Origin: Hoeflea prorocentri
Lineage (GTDB): Bacteria > Pseudomonadota > Alphaproteobacteria > Rhizobiales > Rhizobiaceae
Length of the DNA stretch: 64,000 nucleotides
Assembly (NCBI RefSeq): GCF_027944115.1
Contig: NZ_JAPJZI010000001.1
Span: 3,720,001-3,784,000, forward strand
Direction of reading: 5' to 3'
The notes under the pieces were generated by a model. The model did not search any database and was not told the origin of the DNA. It saw nothing but the letters and a program-made list of their open reading frames with translations. The position numbers and the translations under genes were made by a program. Positions 32,891-41,492 of the stretch are shown here, in pieces. Numbering within the stretch: position 1 is the stretch's first letter; each line of letters opens with the position of its first letter.

Positions 32891-33682
32891 CTACCAGGCG
32901 GCCGCCTGGAATTCGCGCGCGGGCGCGCCGATCCCTTCGGAAATCTTGCCGGCGGCATGCAGCACATCCTGAAGGATTTTGCCCTGCTTGTCCGGATCGA
33001 GACGGGCAACCGGGCCCGCGACCGAGATCGCCGCGACGATGTCCCCACCCGGCCCGAAGATCGGAGCGGCAACGGAGAACGCGCCCTCATCGAGATCGTT
33101 GCGCGTTACATGAAAACCGTCTGCTGCGATCTGCATCAGCTTGCGCTCAAGTTCGGTCGGATCAGTTATCGTCTCCGAGGCAAAACTCGTCAGGGGACCG
33201 GACAACGTTTCAGAACGCACCTCTGGAGGCGCAAAGGCCAGCAGCACCATCGATCCGCCACCGGCGTGCAGCGGTCCGTGCCGTCCGGGCGCAGCATAAA
33301 GACGCATGGAGTGACGGCTTTCGCGTGTCGTGACAACCAGGGCATTGAGACCGTCGCGGACCAGAAGGTTTACGTTCTCGTTGAAATGCTCGCGCAACGT
33401 ATCCATTTGAGGCTCGGCCACCAGAAGCAGGCCGCGTTGCTTCGCTGCTTCGTCTGCAAGATGGCCGGCGCGGTATCCAAGACCATAAAGGGCGCGTTCA
33501 GAATCCTTGGCCACGTAGCCTCTGGCTTCCAGCGTGTGAAGGATGCGGAAAACCAGGCTCTTGGTCATACCCAGCTCAACGGCAAGTTCAGTCACGCCCA
33601 ACTCGCCCCTTTCACCCAGAACTTCCAGCACGCTCAGCGCCCGATCCACGGCAGCGATGCGATAATCTTTGGCCTCACCCAT
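32891..33682 (-). CDS. IclR-family transcriptional regulator
   Basis: A 263-residue regulator. The N-terminal winged helix reads AVDRALSVLEVLGERGELGV, then TELAVELGMTKSLVFRILHT, then LEARGYVAKDSE; the C-terminal effector domain follows from about residue 80 with DGLNALVVTTRESRHSMR and VAAPIFGPGGDIVAAISVAG. Start 33682 has GGAGGG before ATG; 33709 lacks a site. It lies between the peptidase operon and the divergent racemase-transporter operon and likely controls both through the two AAAACASTGTTTT palindromes. The effector is probably a peptide-derived or hydantoin-like metabolite. Confidence 0.9.
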   Translation of the reverse strand: MGEAKDYRIAAVDRALSVLEVLGERGELGVTELAVELGMTKSLVFRILHTLEARGYVAKDSERALYGLGYRAGHLADEAAKQRGLLLVAEPQMDTLREHFNENVNLLVRDGLNALVVTTRESRHSMRLYAAPGRHGPLHAGGGSMVLLAFAPPEVRSETLSGPLTSFASETITDPTELERKLMQIAADGFHVTRNDLDEGAFSVAAPIFGPGGDIVAAISVAGPVARLDPDKQGKILQDVLHAAGKISEGIGAPAREFQAAAW

Positions 33683-33741
33683 GACACACCCTCCGGCCGG
33701 GACTTGCAAGGCACCGGCAATTCACGTAGTCTTAACAAATT

Positions 33742-33754
33742 AAAACAGTGTTTT
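33742..33754. promoter_or_regulatory. Candidate IclR operator upstream of the racemase-transporter operon
   Basis: AAAACAGTGTTTT, the inverted-centre twin of 32768-32780, lies 41 bases before the racemase start and 59 bases before the iclR-type start, so it could serve both directions. A second small palindrome GCTGT/ACAGC follows at 33755-33769. Confidence 0.65.
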
Positions 33755-33795
33755 GCTGTATGAAACAGCAATTGTCAAGCTACGGGTCATCAATC

Positions 33796-34551
33796 ATGCG
33801 CATCGCCTATGCCGTTCCAGGACCTATGTCAAAGGGCCCGATGGGCCGCGCGGAAGTCACGCGCCGCGAGAAACTTCTCAACAGCTGGGCCTTTGAGGGC
33901 ACGACAGTCGAAGTCCGGGATGTCGCAACAGGTCCGGCCTCTATTGAATCGGCCTATGAAGAGGCGCTTTCGATCCCGCCCACGCTCGATCTCCTGATGC
34001 AGCTTGAGAATGAGGGCTATGACGCGGCGATCATCGGCTGCTTCGGTGATCCGGGCATAGAAGCTGCCCGCGAGCTCGTTTCCATGCCGGTGGTGGGCCC
34101 GTGTGAATCATCCATGCTGCTGGCGGCATCGCTGGGACACAAGTTCAGCGTCCTCACACTCTTCGATTCCCTTATCGCGGGCCAGGAATATCTGGCGGTC
34201 CGGGCCGGTGTGCGGGAGAAACTCGCCTCCGTCAGGGCCACCGGAATTCCCGTGCTCAGCCTGATGACCGATGTCGACGCCACCAAGGCGCGGCTGGTCG
34301 AGGTTTCCAGCGAATGTGTCGAACAAGACCGCGCCGACGCGGTCATCTTCGGTTGTATGACCATGTCGTTCCTCGACATGGCGGACGAAATTTCAGCGTC
34401 AGTCGGCGTTCCCTTCATCAATGCCGGCAAGACGGCGCTGAAGCAGGCCGAGACGCTTGTATCGATGGGGCTATCCCATTCGAAAACCGCCTTTGCGACA
34501 CCTCCCAAAGTGTCGGACGGGCAAACGGTCGCCGACCTCAAGGTCGGATAA
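33796..34551 (+). CDS. Hydantoin-racemase/aspartate-glutamate-racemase-like protein
   Basis: A 251-residue protein of the Asp/Glu/hydantoin racemase superfamily. MRIAYAVPGPMSKGP is the expected N-terminus. The two catalytic cysteines appear in AAIIGCFGDPGIEAARE (first half) and AVIFGCMTMSFLD (second half), the usual two-base racemase layout. Substrates in the family include 5-substituted hydantoins, allantoin and amino acids. The open frame extends upstream to a GTG inside the operator, but ATG 33796 fits the family start. It leads the operon with the ABC transporter and is divergent from the iclR-type gene. Confidence 0.85.
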   Translation: MRIAYAVPGPMSKGPMGRAEVTRREKLLNSWAFEGTTVEVRDVATGPASIESAYEEALSIPPTLDLLMQLENEGYDAAIIGCFGDPGIEAARELVSMPVVGPCESSMLLAASLGHKFSVLTLFDSLIAGQEYLAVRAGVREKLASVRATGIPVLSLMTDVDATKARLVEVSSECVEQDRADAVIFGCMTMSFLDMADEISASVGVPFINAGKTALKQAETLVSMGLSHSKTAFATPPKVSDGQTVADLKVG

Positions 34552-34587
34552 GAACCGCAAGACGAAACAGACCAGGGAGAATGGAAC

Positions 34588-36234
34588 ATGAGGAAGCTCT
34601 TAGGAATGGCCGTCCTGCTCGCGGGGGCGGCAATAGGCACACAGGCCCTTGCGGCCGGTGACCAGATCCGCGAGATCAAACTGACAACCAGACCGCAGGC
34701 AGCACAGCCGCAGGAATTCCAGTTCATTCAGCTCATTGCCCAGGAATGGCGCAAACTCGGCCTTGACGTAAAGGTCGATGTCATGCCGTGGGAGCAGATG
34801 GCCGATCTCGTCTGGTACAATCGCGACAAGTGGGACACTACGGGATGGCAGATGGTCGGCAGGCCGGAGCGCTCCGACCCGGACGAACTGATCTATAACC
34901 TCTTCCACTCTTCGACTGCGCCCAAGGGTTACAACTTCATCGGCTACAGCAATCCGGAACTCGATGCGACCGTTGAAGCGCAGCGTATCGAAACCGATCC
35001 GGACAAGCGTCAGGAACTGCTTTACAAGGCTCAGTCCATTCTGGCCGAAGACCAGCCGAACCTGATGCTGGTGCATCCGAAATCCACCTTCGCATTCGAC
35101 AAAAATGTCTGGGACGCGGCGTCCGTGGTCGATCAGGGCGGCATCGGCATCAGAAACACCTGGACATTTATCCAGATGGAGCCGCTTGGCGAGCAGAAAG
35201 ACATCATCCTGAACTCGTCCGACAATATTCAGGGCATCAACCCGCTATGGATCTCGGGCGGAACCGACAGCTGGATCACCGAACTGATCTGGGACCGGCT
35301 GCTGCGCATCGGTCCGGACGGCTTGCCGCAGCCCTGGGCCGCTGAAAGTTTTGAGTGGCTTGACGACAAGACGATCAAGCTGACGCTGCGCGACGGCATG
35401 ATGTGGCATGACGGCAAGCCGGTGACGGTGGACGATGTCAAGTTCTCCTTCGAAGCTGCGATGGGCGACGAAGCGCCGATGTACAAGCCGTTTGTCGGAA
35501 ACATCGAGGCAATCGAGACCGATGGCGACACGATCACCTTCAAACTCAAGAATGCGACCGCTGCGTTCCTGACGGCCAGCCTCGCCAAGCTCAACATCAT
35601 CCCCAAACATGTCTGGGAGCCGGTGCTGACGGATCTGGCGACCAAGGAAGACAATGCCGAGGACTATCAGGAGCCTGCTCCGATTGGTTCCGGACCGTTC
35701 AAATTCGCGTCTTGGACGACCAATGAAGAGGTCGTGCTTGAAGCAAACAAGGATCACTTCTCGCCTCCCAAGGCCGAGCGCTGGATTCTTCGGATCGTGC
35801 CCAATACCGAGGCTGCCATCGGCATGCTGCGGTCTGGTGAAATCAACTTTCTGTCGGATTTCTCCGGCGATCCGAAGATCCTGCTTGATCTTGTAGAACA
35901 GGATGGTGACCTGGAAGTGGTGTCGACGGTCGACATGGGCTTCCGTTACGTGGCCTTCAACCATCGCCGGCCGCCGTTCAATGATCCGGAATTCCGCAAG
36001 GCGCTGTCCTATGCAATCAATCGGGATCTGATCGTCGGCGCCGCGTTCCGGGGATTTGCCGTGAAATCGAATTCGGTGATTTCGCCTGCCCTCGGCTTCT
36101 GGCATAACGACGCGGTCAACAGTTTCGACACCGGCTCGGACGTTGCCAAGTCGATCCTCGAAAATGCCGGCTACGAGATCAAGGGCGGTGCGCTGCACTA
36201 TCCCGATGGTGTAGCCGAAACACTGGCCGACTAG
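34588..36234 (+). CDS. Oligopeptide-type ABC binding protein, apparent circular permutation
   Basis: A 548-residue periplasmic binding protein (SBP_bac_5 type) with signal peptide KLLGMAVLLAGAAIGTQALA. The two halves are in swapped order. Residues 25-197 look like the usual C-terminal part (AQEWRKLGLDVKVDVMPWEQ, IGYSNPELDATVEA, LLYKAQSILAEDQPNLMLVH). Residues 205-548 look like the usual N-terminal part (WISGGTDSWITELIWDRL, LTLRDGMMWHDGKPVTVDDV, PIGSGPFKF, RKALSYAINRDLIVGAAF), stopping at NAGYEIKGG where the C-terminal part would normally begin. Total length is normal, so nothing seems lost. Ribosome site GGGAGA. It should feed the permeases and ATPases that follow. Confidence 0.85.
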   Translation: MRKLLGMAVLLAGAAIGTQALAAGDQIREIKLTTRPQAAQPQEFQFIQLIAQEWRKLGLDVKVDVMPWEQMADLVWYNRDKWDTTGWQMVGRPERSDPDELIYNLFHSSTAPKGYNFIGYSNPELDATVEAQRIETDPDKRQELLYKAQSILAEDQPNLMLVHPKSTFAFDKNVWDAASVVDQGGIGIRNTWTFIQMEPLGEQKDIILNSSDNIQGINPLWISGGTDSWITELIWDRLLRIGPDGLPQPWAAESFEWLDDKTIKLTLRDGMMWHDGKPVTVDDVKFSFEAAMGDEAPMYKPFVGNIEAIETDGDTITFKLKNATAAFLTASLAKLNIIPKHVWEPVLTDLATKEDNAEDYQEPAPIGSGPFKFASWTTNEEVVLEANKDHFSPPKAERWILRIVPNTEAAIGMLRSGEINFLSDFSGDPKILLDLVEQDGDLEVVSTVDMGFRYVAFNHRRPPFNDPEFRKALSYAINRDLIVGAAFRGFAVKSNSVISPALGFWHNDAVNSFDTGSDVAKSILENAGYEIKGGALHYPDGVAETLAD

Positions 36235-36261
36235 TCCGCTAAAAGCCGGAGGACCCGAACC

Positions 36262-37239
36262 ATTCTCGGTTTCAAACAAATAGGCGGCCGCCTGGCGCAA
36301 CTGGTATTCGTGCTCTGGGCGGTCGCCACTATTTTGTTCCTGATGTTCCGGCTGATGCCCAGCAATCCGCTGGCGGCCTATATCGACCCGACCTTTACCG
36401 AAGAGCAGCAACAGGCACTGATGGCGAAGTTCGGCCTCGACCGGCCGCTTTGGGAACAATATTTCATCTATCTGAAGAATCTTCTGCAGGGCGAACTCGG
36501 CGACAGTTTTTTCTACCGCCAGCCTGTCGGCGAGCGTGTCCTGGAACTTTTGCCCAACACGCTGATCCTGACCTTCAGCTCCCTTATCATCGCTTATGCC
36601 TTTGGCATTGTCGTCGGTGCCTGGCTTGCCTGGAAGCGCGACACAATCGCCGAACGCGCTGCAATCCCGGTGGTCTTGACGACACGGGCTATGCCAGAGT
36701 TCTGGCTGGGCATGTTGTTGCTTGCCGTTTTCAGTTTTACACTCGGCTGGTTTCCGGCCGGGGGAACCCGCAGTCCCGGCTCGGAATATGACGGCTATCT
36801 GGCGCTTTATACGTCCGCCGACTTCCTCTCCCACCTTGTGCTGCCGGCGCTGACCCTCGCCATCTACAGCCAGGGCCTTCCGCTCCTTCTCATGCGCTCC
36901 AACATGCTGGAGGTCATGAACGAGGATTTCGTGACCATGGCGCGGATCAAGGGGCTTTCCAACTGGACGGTGGTGGTCCGGCATGCGGCCCGCAATGCAC
37001 TATTGCCTGTCATGACATCCTTTGCCATTGCCGTCGGCTATCAGATCCAGGGCAATGTGGTGGTCGAGACGGTCTTTTCCTGGCCCGGCCTTGGGCGGGA
37101 ACTGGTCAATGCGGTCTCTGCAAGCGACTATCCGCTGGCGCAAGGCGCTTTTTTGATGATCGCCATCGTCGTCGTTCTGATGAACCTTCTGGCGGACCTG
37201 CTTTACAGCCTGCTTGATCCGAGGGTGTCCCATGCCTAG
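36262..37239 (+). CDS. Oligopeptide ABC permease (DppB/OppB type), probable ATT start
   Basis: A 325-residue inner-membrane permease. The conserved start of this family places a first membrane helix before RLMPSNPLAAYI; that helix (QLVFVLWAVATILFLMFRL) is open from about 36262 but has no ATG, GTG or TTG in front of it. ATT 36262 sits nine bases after GGAGG and is the most likely start. Starting at GTG 36310 would cut the first helix and lie far from the ribosome site. Later features are normal: ten-residue EAA loop (MARIKGLSNWTVVVRHAARN) and the ending LADLLYSLLDPRV. The stop overlaps the next gene by eight bases. Confidence 0.88.
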   Translation: MLGFKQIGGRLAQLVFVLWAVATILFLMFRLMPSNPLAAYIDPTFTEEQQQALMAKFGLDRPLWEQYFIYLKNLLQGELGDSFFYRQPVGERVLELLPNTLILTFSSLIIAYAFGIVVGAWLAWKRDTIAERAAIPVVLTTRAMPEFWLGMLLLAVFSFTLGWFPAGGTRSPGSEYDGYLALYTSADFLSHLVLPALTLAIYSQGLPLLLMRSNMLEVMNEDFVTMARIKGLSNWTVVVRHAARNALLPVMTSFAIAVGYQIQGNVVVETVFSWPGLGRELVNAVSASDYPLAQGAFLMIAIVVVLMNLLADLLYSLLDPRVSHA

Positions 37240-38143
37240 CGATGTGGCGGCCGAGGCAAAACCGGCAAAGACCGGAACACTGATGCGGCTGGTGCGCAAG
37301 CTCCACCTGCCGCTGGACGATCCGTTCGCCCTTGCCGGTCTTGCAATTTATGCGGTTTTCATTCTTGTCGCCATTTTTGCCGATCAGCTTGCGACACACG
37401 ACCCGCTGGAGATCCTCTTCACAAGCGATTATCAGCTTGCGGGCGATCTGCGGCCCGGCGAGGACGGGTTCATCCTCGGCACAACCAGCCTTGGTCGGGA
37501 TATCTATTCCCAGCTCATCTACGGATCGCGCAGCGCCCTGCTGATCGGCATCACGGCGGCGTTCATGGTTGCGATCATCGGCACGGTGGTCGGGCTTCTG
37601 TCTGGATATTTCCGCGGCTGGGTCGACATCGTCCTGATGCGGGCGGCCGATATCGCCTTCGGCATACCGTTTCTGCCTTTCGTCATCGTTCTGTCATCCT
37701 TTCTCGAACCGTCCATCTGGAATGTCGTCTTCGCCATGGCGATGATCCTGTGGCGCGATACGGGCCGGGTGATCCGCAGCCAGGTTCTGACGCTTCGCAC
37801 ACGCGCTTATATCGACGCGGCGCGGGTTTCAGGCTCGTCGGATCTCAAGATCGTCTTTCGCCATATCGCACCCAATATCCTGCCCTTGAGCTTCCTTTAC
37901 GGGTCAATCGCCATCGGCTGGGCCATATTGACGGAAGCTGCAATCAGTTTCCTCGGCTTCGGCGATCCGGAAACGATTTCCTGGGGCTATATGCTTCAGG
38001 ACGCCTATGCCAGTCAGGCCCTGTCGACCGGCGGATACTACTGGTTCGTACCTCCGGGCATCTGCATCGTGCTTGTCGTCGTTGCCGGTTTCTTCATCAG
38101 CCGCGGCTATGAGGAAATCCTGTTTCCGAAGTTGAAGGAGTAG
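37232..38143 (+). CDS. Oligopeptide ABC permease (DppC/OppC type)
   Basis: A 303-residue permease and partner of the preceding one. Six membrane helices, the family segment LGTTSLGRDIYSQLIYGSR, and the EAA loop DAARVSGSSDLKIVFRHIAP followed by LTEAAISFLGFGDPETISWG are diagnostic for the DppC/OppC type. ATG 37232 overlaps the end of the first permease by eight bases, giving coupled translation; the upstream ATG at 37214 is not needed. Together the two form the channel for substrate delivered by the permuted binding protein. Confidence 0.93.
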   Translation: MPSDVAAEAKPAKTGTLMRLVRKLHLPLDDPFALAGLAIYAVFILVAIFADQLATHDPLEILFTSDYQLAGDLRPGEDGFILGTTSLGRDIYSQLIYGSRSALLIGITAAFMVAIIGTVVGLLSGYFRGWVDIVLMRAADIAFGIPFLPFVIVLSSFLEPSIWNVVFAMAMILWRDTGRVIRSQVLTLRTRAYIDAARVSGSSDLKIVFRHIAPNILPLSFLYGSIAIGWAILTEAAISFLGFGDPETISWGYMLQDAYASQALSTGGYYWFVPPGICIVLVVVAGFFISRGYEEILFPKLKE

Positions 38144-38149
38144 GCGGCG

Positions 38150-39166
38150 ATGGACAATGAACTGCTTCGTGTCAACGGGCTGAAAATCTCCTATGCCGTC
38201 GCCAACGCCAAGGTGCGGGCCGTCGACGATGCGACATTCGCCATTCCGCGCGGTTCCATCGTCGGGCTGGTTGGGGAATCGGGATGCGGCAAGACCACTG
38301 TCGCCCGCGGGCTGACGCGCGTCATGGCCAAGGCCGCGCGCATAGACGGCGGGGAGATCCTGTTTGACGGCACCGATCTTCTTGCACTCAACGAAACGGA
38401 GATGAACCGGCTCCGCTGGCGCGATATCGCCTTTATCCCGCAAAGCGCCATGAACTCGCTCGATCCTGTCTACCGCATCGAGCAACAGCTCAATGAAGTG
38501 CTGATCCAGCGCGGCGGCATGAGCAAGGCCGAGGCGCGGCGGCGCTCGGAGGAACTGTTCGAGATGGTCGGCATTGAGCCGCGGCGGCTACGTGACTTTC
38601 CGCATCAGTTTTCCGGCGGCATGCGCCAGCGGGTGGCCATCGCGCTGGCGCTGGCGCTCAATCCGAAACTGGTGATCGCCGATGAACCTGTGACCGCGCT
38701 CGACGTGATCGTGCAGCGGCAGATTCTCGACACGCTCAAATCGCTGCAGGAAAAGCTCGGCATCTCGGTCATTCTGGTCACGCACGATATTTCCGTCGTC
38801 GCCTATGTGTGCGACCGCATCGTGGTGATGTATGCCGGCCGCGTGGTTGAATCCGGTGACACCGAAACGGTTCTGACCAAACCGTGCCATCCCTATACGA
38901 TGGGGCTCTACAACGCCTTTCCGGATCTTCAATCAAGCGCCGGTCTCCTGACCCCCATCGAGGGGCATCCGCCGGATCTTCGCGACCCGCCGACAGGTTG
39001 CCGCTTCGCACCACGTTGCCCGTTCGTCAAAGACCAGTGTCGCAGCACCGATGTCGCGCTTGTCGATGTCGGCGGCGGTCATGCCTCGGCCTGCCTGAGA
39101 CATGCGGAAGCCAATGCGCTGCGCAAGGAGGCCGAACGGTCCGAGACCTGGGCGGCGATGGCATGA
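38150..39166 (+). CDS. Oligopeptide ABC ATPase (DppD/OppD type)
   Basis: A 338-residue ATPase. Walker [11 protein letters not shown] loop [15 protein letters not shown], signature [15 protein letters not shown], Walker [13 protein letters not shown] and the switch His VTHDISVVA are intact, and the C-terminal oligopeptide extension contains the Cys-rich [17 protein letters not shown] that binds a small Fe-S or metal site in this family. Six bases downstream of the second permease; its stop overlaps the start of the next ATPase by four bases. Confidence 0.94.
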   Translation: MDNELLRVNGLKISYAVANAKVRAVDDATFAIPRGSIVGLVGESGCGKTTVARGLTRVMAKAARIDGGEILFDGTDLLALNETEMNRLRWRDIAFIPQSAMNSLDPVYRIEQQLNEVLIQRGGMSKAEARRRSEELFEMVGIEPRRLRDFPHQFSGGMRQRVAIALALALNPKLVIADEPVTALDVIVQRQILDTLKSLQEKLGISVILVTHDISVVAYVCDRIVVMYAGRVVESGDTETVLTKPCHPYTMGLYNAFPDLQSSAGLLTPIEGHPPDLRDPPTGCRFAPRCPFVKDQCRSTDVALVDVGGGHASACLRHAEANALRKEAERSETWAAMA

Positions 39167-40176
39167 GCGATGCGGTGAAACAGAACATTGCCGAGACGGC
39201 GAGGCCGATGGTCGAGATCGCCAATGTGCGCAAGCATTTCTCGGTCGGCAATCCGCTGATGGCTGCGCTGCGCGGCGGCTCGACCGTCGTCAAGGCGGTC
39301 GACGGTGTGGAGTTCTCACTGATGAAAGGTGAGAGCGTCGGCTTGCTTGGAGAATCTGGCTGCGGGAAAACCACCATGGGCCGCCTCTTGCTGAAGCTCG
39401 AGGAAGCGACCGACGGTCATATCATGTTCGAGGGCGAGGATCTGGCCGAGTGTCAGGGCGAAAAGCTCAAGGCTTTCCGCACCAAAGCCCAGATGATCTT
39501 CCAGAATCCGTTCGAGGCGCTCAATCCACGCTTCACTATCGCCCAGTCGCTGGCCGAACCGCTGGACAATGCGGGCGTCAAGAAATCCGAACACAAGGAG
39601 CGTATTCACCGTGCTCTGGAACTGGTGCACCTGCCCAGTCCGGACCAGTTCCTTTCACGGTTTCCGCACCAAATGTCCGGCGGACAGTTGCAGCGCGTGG
39701 TCATGGCCCGCGCTCTGATCCTGGAGCCGAGTTTCGTTGTCGCCGACGAACCTGTTTCGATGCTCGATGTCAGCGTGCGCGCCGGCATTTTGAACCTGTT
39801 TCGGGAGGTTCGCGAGAACCTTGGGTTAACGGCCATCTATATCAGTCACGATCTGGCGCTGGTGCGCTATGTCTGCGAACGCACGATCGTGATGTATCTC
39901 GGACGGATCGTGGAGGACGGGCCGACAGAGGACATCGTGCGCGAGCCGATGCATCCCTATACGAAGGCGCTTGTGGCTGCCGTGCCGGTACCGCATCCGG
40001 ATCAATCGCACGAAGCCCTGCCGATCAAGGCCGGCGCGCCCGATGCGCGCAACCCGCCGTCAGGCTGCCGCCTTCGCGATCGTTGCCCGCATGCGTTTGA
40101 TCGCTGTGCAATCGAGGAACCGAAGGCGACGGTCGTCGGCAACCGCAAGGTTCACTGCCATCTGTTCGACCAGTGA
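39163..40176 (+). CDS. Oligopeptide ABC ATPase (DppF/OppF type)
   Basis: A 337-residue ATPase, second of the pair. Walker [10 protein letters not shown], signature MSGGQLQRVVMARALI, Walker B FVVADEPVSMLD, switch His in ISHDLALVR and the Cys-rich tail GCRLRDRCPHAFDRC are complete. The true start is ATG 39163, overlapping the previous stop; an open frame reaching back to 38884 is inside the preceding gene. Last gene of the transporter operon; the next gene is a GntR regulator on the other strand. Confidence 0.94.
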   Translation: MSDAVKQNIAETARPMVEIANVRKHFSVGNPLMAALRGGSTVVKAVDGVEFSLMKGESVGLLGESGCGKTTMGRLLLKLEEATDGHIMFEGEDLAECQGEKLKAFRTKAQMIFQNPFEALNPRFTIAQSLAEPLDNAGVKKSEHKERIHRALELVHLPSPDQFLSRFPHQMSGGQLQRVVMARALILEPSFVVADEPVSMLDVSVRAGILNLFREVRENLGLTAIYISHDLALVRYVCERTIVMYLGRIVEDGPTEDIVREPMHPYTKALVAAVPVPHPDQSHEALPIKAGAPDARNPPSGCRLRDRCPHAFDRCAIEEPKATVVGNRKVHCHLFDQ

Positions 40177-40223
40177 CCGGCCCAACCTGCCAGCTCAACG
40201 CGGTGACGAAGGTCACTCGCTCC

Positions 40224-40982
40224 TCATCCCGGCTTTTGCGTATACGCATCCAGTATGTCAAAGGACCGCGAAATATCGGTTACCAGCGCTTGTTTGGCAG
40301 CGGCGGCATCACGGTCACGCACCGCGGCGATGATGCGGCGATGGTCCTTGTGGCTGCCGCGGATATTGGGGTCGATCGTGTAGTGGATCAGGTTCAGAAA
40401 TGGTCCGTATTGCAGCCACAGGCTTTCGATGAAGCGCAACAGCGTGGGCGAGCCGGCGCTTGAATAGAGCGTGAAATGGAACAGTTGATTGGACTTCAAC
40501 TCGTCGATCGGCGTCTTGGGTTTTTGCGCGGCAGCCTCGTCGAGGATTACCTCCAGCCGGTCGAGTTCCTCCGATGTCGCGCGCTCGGCGGCAAGTTCGG
40601 TCACCATGGATTCGATGCCGATGCGTGCCTGTTTGAGGTCGATGAGCCTTGAGCGGCGAAGCGGAGGCACACGTAACGCGCGCGCCGGCGCGTCAACCAG
40701 TGCCCCCTCAGCCACCAGGCGCCGAACCGCTTCACGCACCGGTGTGATGCTGGTCTCGAACCGGTTTGCTAGTTCACGCAGATTGAGATAATCGCCCGGC
40801 GCAAAATAGCCGACCATGAAAGCGTCCTTGAGCTGGTCGTAAACCAGTTCACGCAGATTGACCTGTCGCGCAGGACCGAGGCCCGGCATGACATCGTGCG
40901 CCGACGATGCAGGCTCATTCGAGACCGTGCTTTCGGCACTGGCGGAAACATCTGTCACAGCAGCCAGGCTGTCCTCGCTCAC
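40224..40982 (-). CDS. GntR-family regulator with FCD domain
   Basis: A 252-residue regulator. The N-terminal winged helix includes LRELANRFETSITPVREAVR and LVAEGALVDAPARA; the C-terminal half is a helical FCD ligand-binding domain with ARIGIESMVTELAAERAT, FHFTLYSSAGS and DHRRIIAAVRDRD, whose His/Asp residues usually bind a metal. GTG 40982 has a strong GGGAGG site. The first 50 residues are a variable extension. Divergent from the TIGR04076-AKR-Liv operon, it probably represses that operon; FCD regulators often sense carboxylic acids. Confidence 0.9.
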   Translation of the reverse strand: MSEDSLAAVTDVSASAESTVSNEPASSAHDVMPGLGPARQVNLRELVYDQLKDAFMVGYFAPGDYLNLRELANRFETSITPVREAVRRLVAEGALVDAPARALRVPPLRRSRLIDLKQARIGIESMVTELAAERATSEELDRLEVILDEAAAQKPKTPIDELKSNQLFHFTLYSSAGSPTLLRFIESLWLQYGPFLNLIHYTIDPNIRGSHKDHRRIIAAVRDRDAAAAKQALVTDISRSFDILDAYTQKPG

Positions 40983-41079
40983 AATTCACCTCCCAAAACC
41001 CGGTTCGACGACCCGGCCATATCAAATGCGGCTGAAAAACTTGACTTTGAAGCCGCTGCAAAGCACGTTTCACTATAAG

Positions 41080-41103
41080 ATATCACAAATAACATATCAC
41101 AAA
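41080..41103. promoter_or_regulatory. Direct repeat ATATCACAAA near the GntR-controlled operon start
   Basis: ATATCACAAA occurs at 41080-41089 and 41094-41103, 14 bases apart, just upstream of the TTG start at 41121. In the 138-base gap between the GntR gene and this operon it is the only clear repeat. It may be the regulator's binding site, but GntR sites are more often inverted repeats, so this is tentative. Confidence 0.35.
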
Positions 41104-41120
41104 AGGCGGGGGAACGTCGA

Positions 41121-41492
41121 TTGGAGGAAAGACCTTTTGAGCTTTACGATCTCAAGGTGGAGGTCGTTGCGGGCGATAAGCCCATGGTGTGCAATCATCC
41201 CGAGGGCTCTTATTTCCTTGTCGAGGGCGAGAACCTCATCTTTCCCGACCGCAATCACTTTCCAATGTATCCGCTGGCGGGGCTGATCCCGTTTCTGCCG
41301 GCCAAACAGCGGGTCACCGATGACAATGACTGGATGAGCACCGATGCGGAGATCGCCTGTCCCGATCCGCATTGCGGCGGTCGCTTCCGCATCACGCGAT
41401 TGAAGAAACGCCGGTTCACCCATGCCGGCACGTCGGGACTGCCGGACCGACGTGGAACGCCCTACTGGCAGGAGGCCGGCGGCAATGAGTAA
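41121..41492 (+). CDS. TIGR04076-family protein
   Basis: A 123-residue protein that resembles the TIGR04076 family: a short beta domain with KVEVVAGDKPMVCNHPEGSY, a middle FPDRNHFPMYPLAGLIPFLP and the closing Cys motif ACPDPHCGGRFRITRL. The two cysteine-containing segments may bind metal. The function of the family is unknown to me. TTG 41121 starts it, 13 bases after a GGGGG run. Its stop overlaps the start of the aldo/keto reductase gene by eight bases, so it is the leader of the transporter operon and may handle the same compound. Confidence 0.7.
   Translation: MEERPFELYDLKVEVVAGDKPMVCNHPEGSYFLVEGENLIFPDRNHFPMYPLAGLIPFLPAKQRVTDDNDWMSTDAEIACPDPHCGGRFRITRLKKRRFTHAGTSGLPDRRGTPYWQEAGGNE

Noticed and set aside
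35245-36984. 579-codon open frame antisense to the binding protein and permease genes
   Set aside because: Histidine- and arginine-rich shadow of the plus-strand genes with no recognisable domain.
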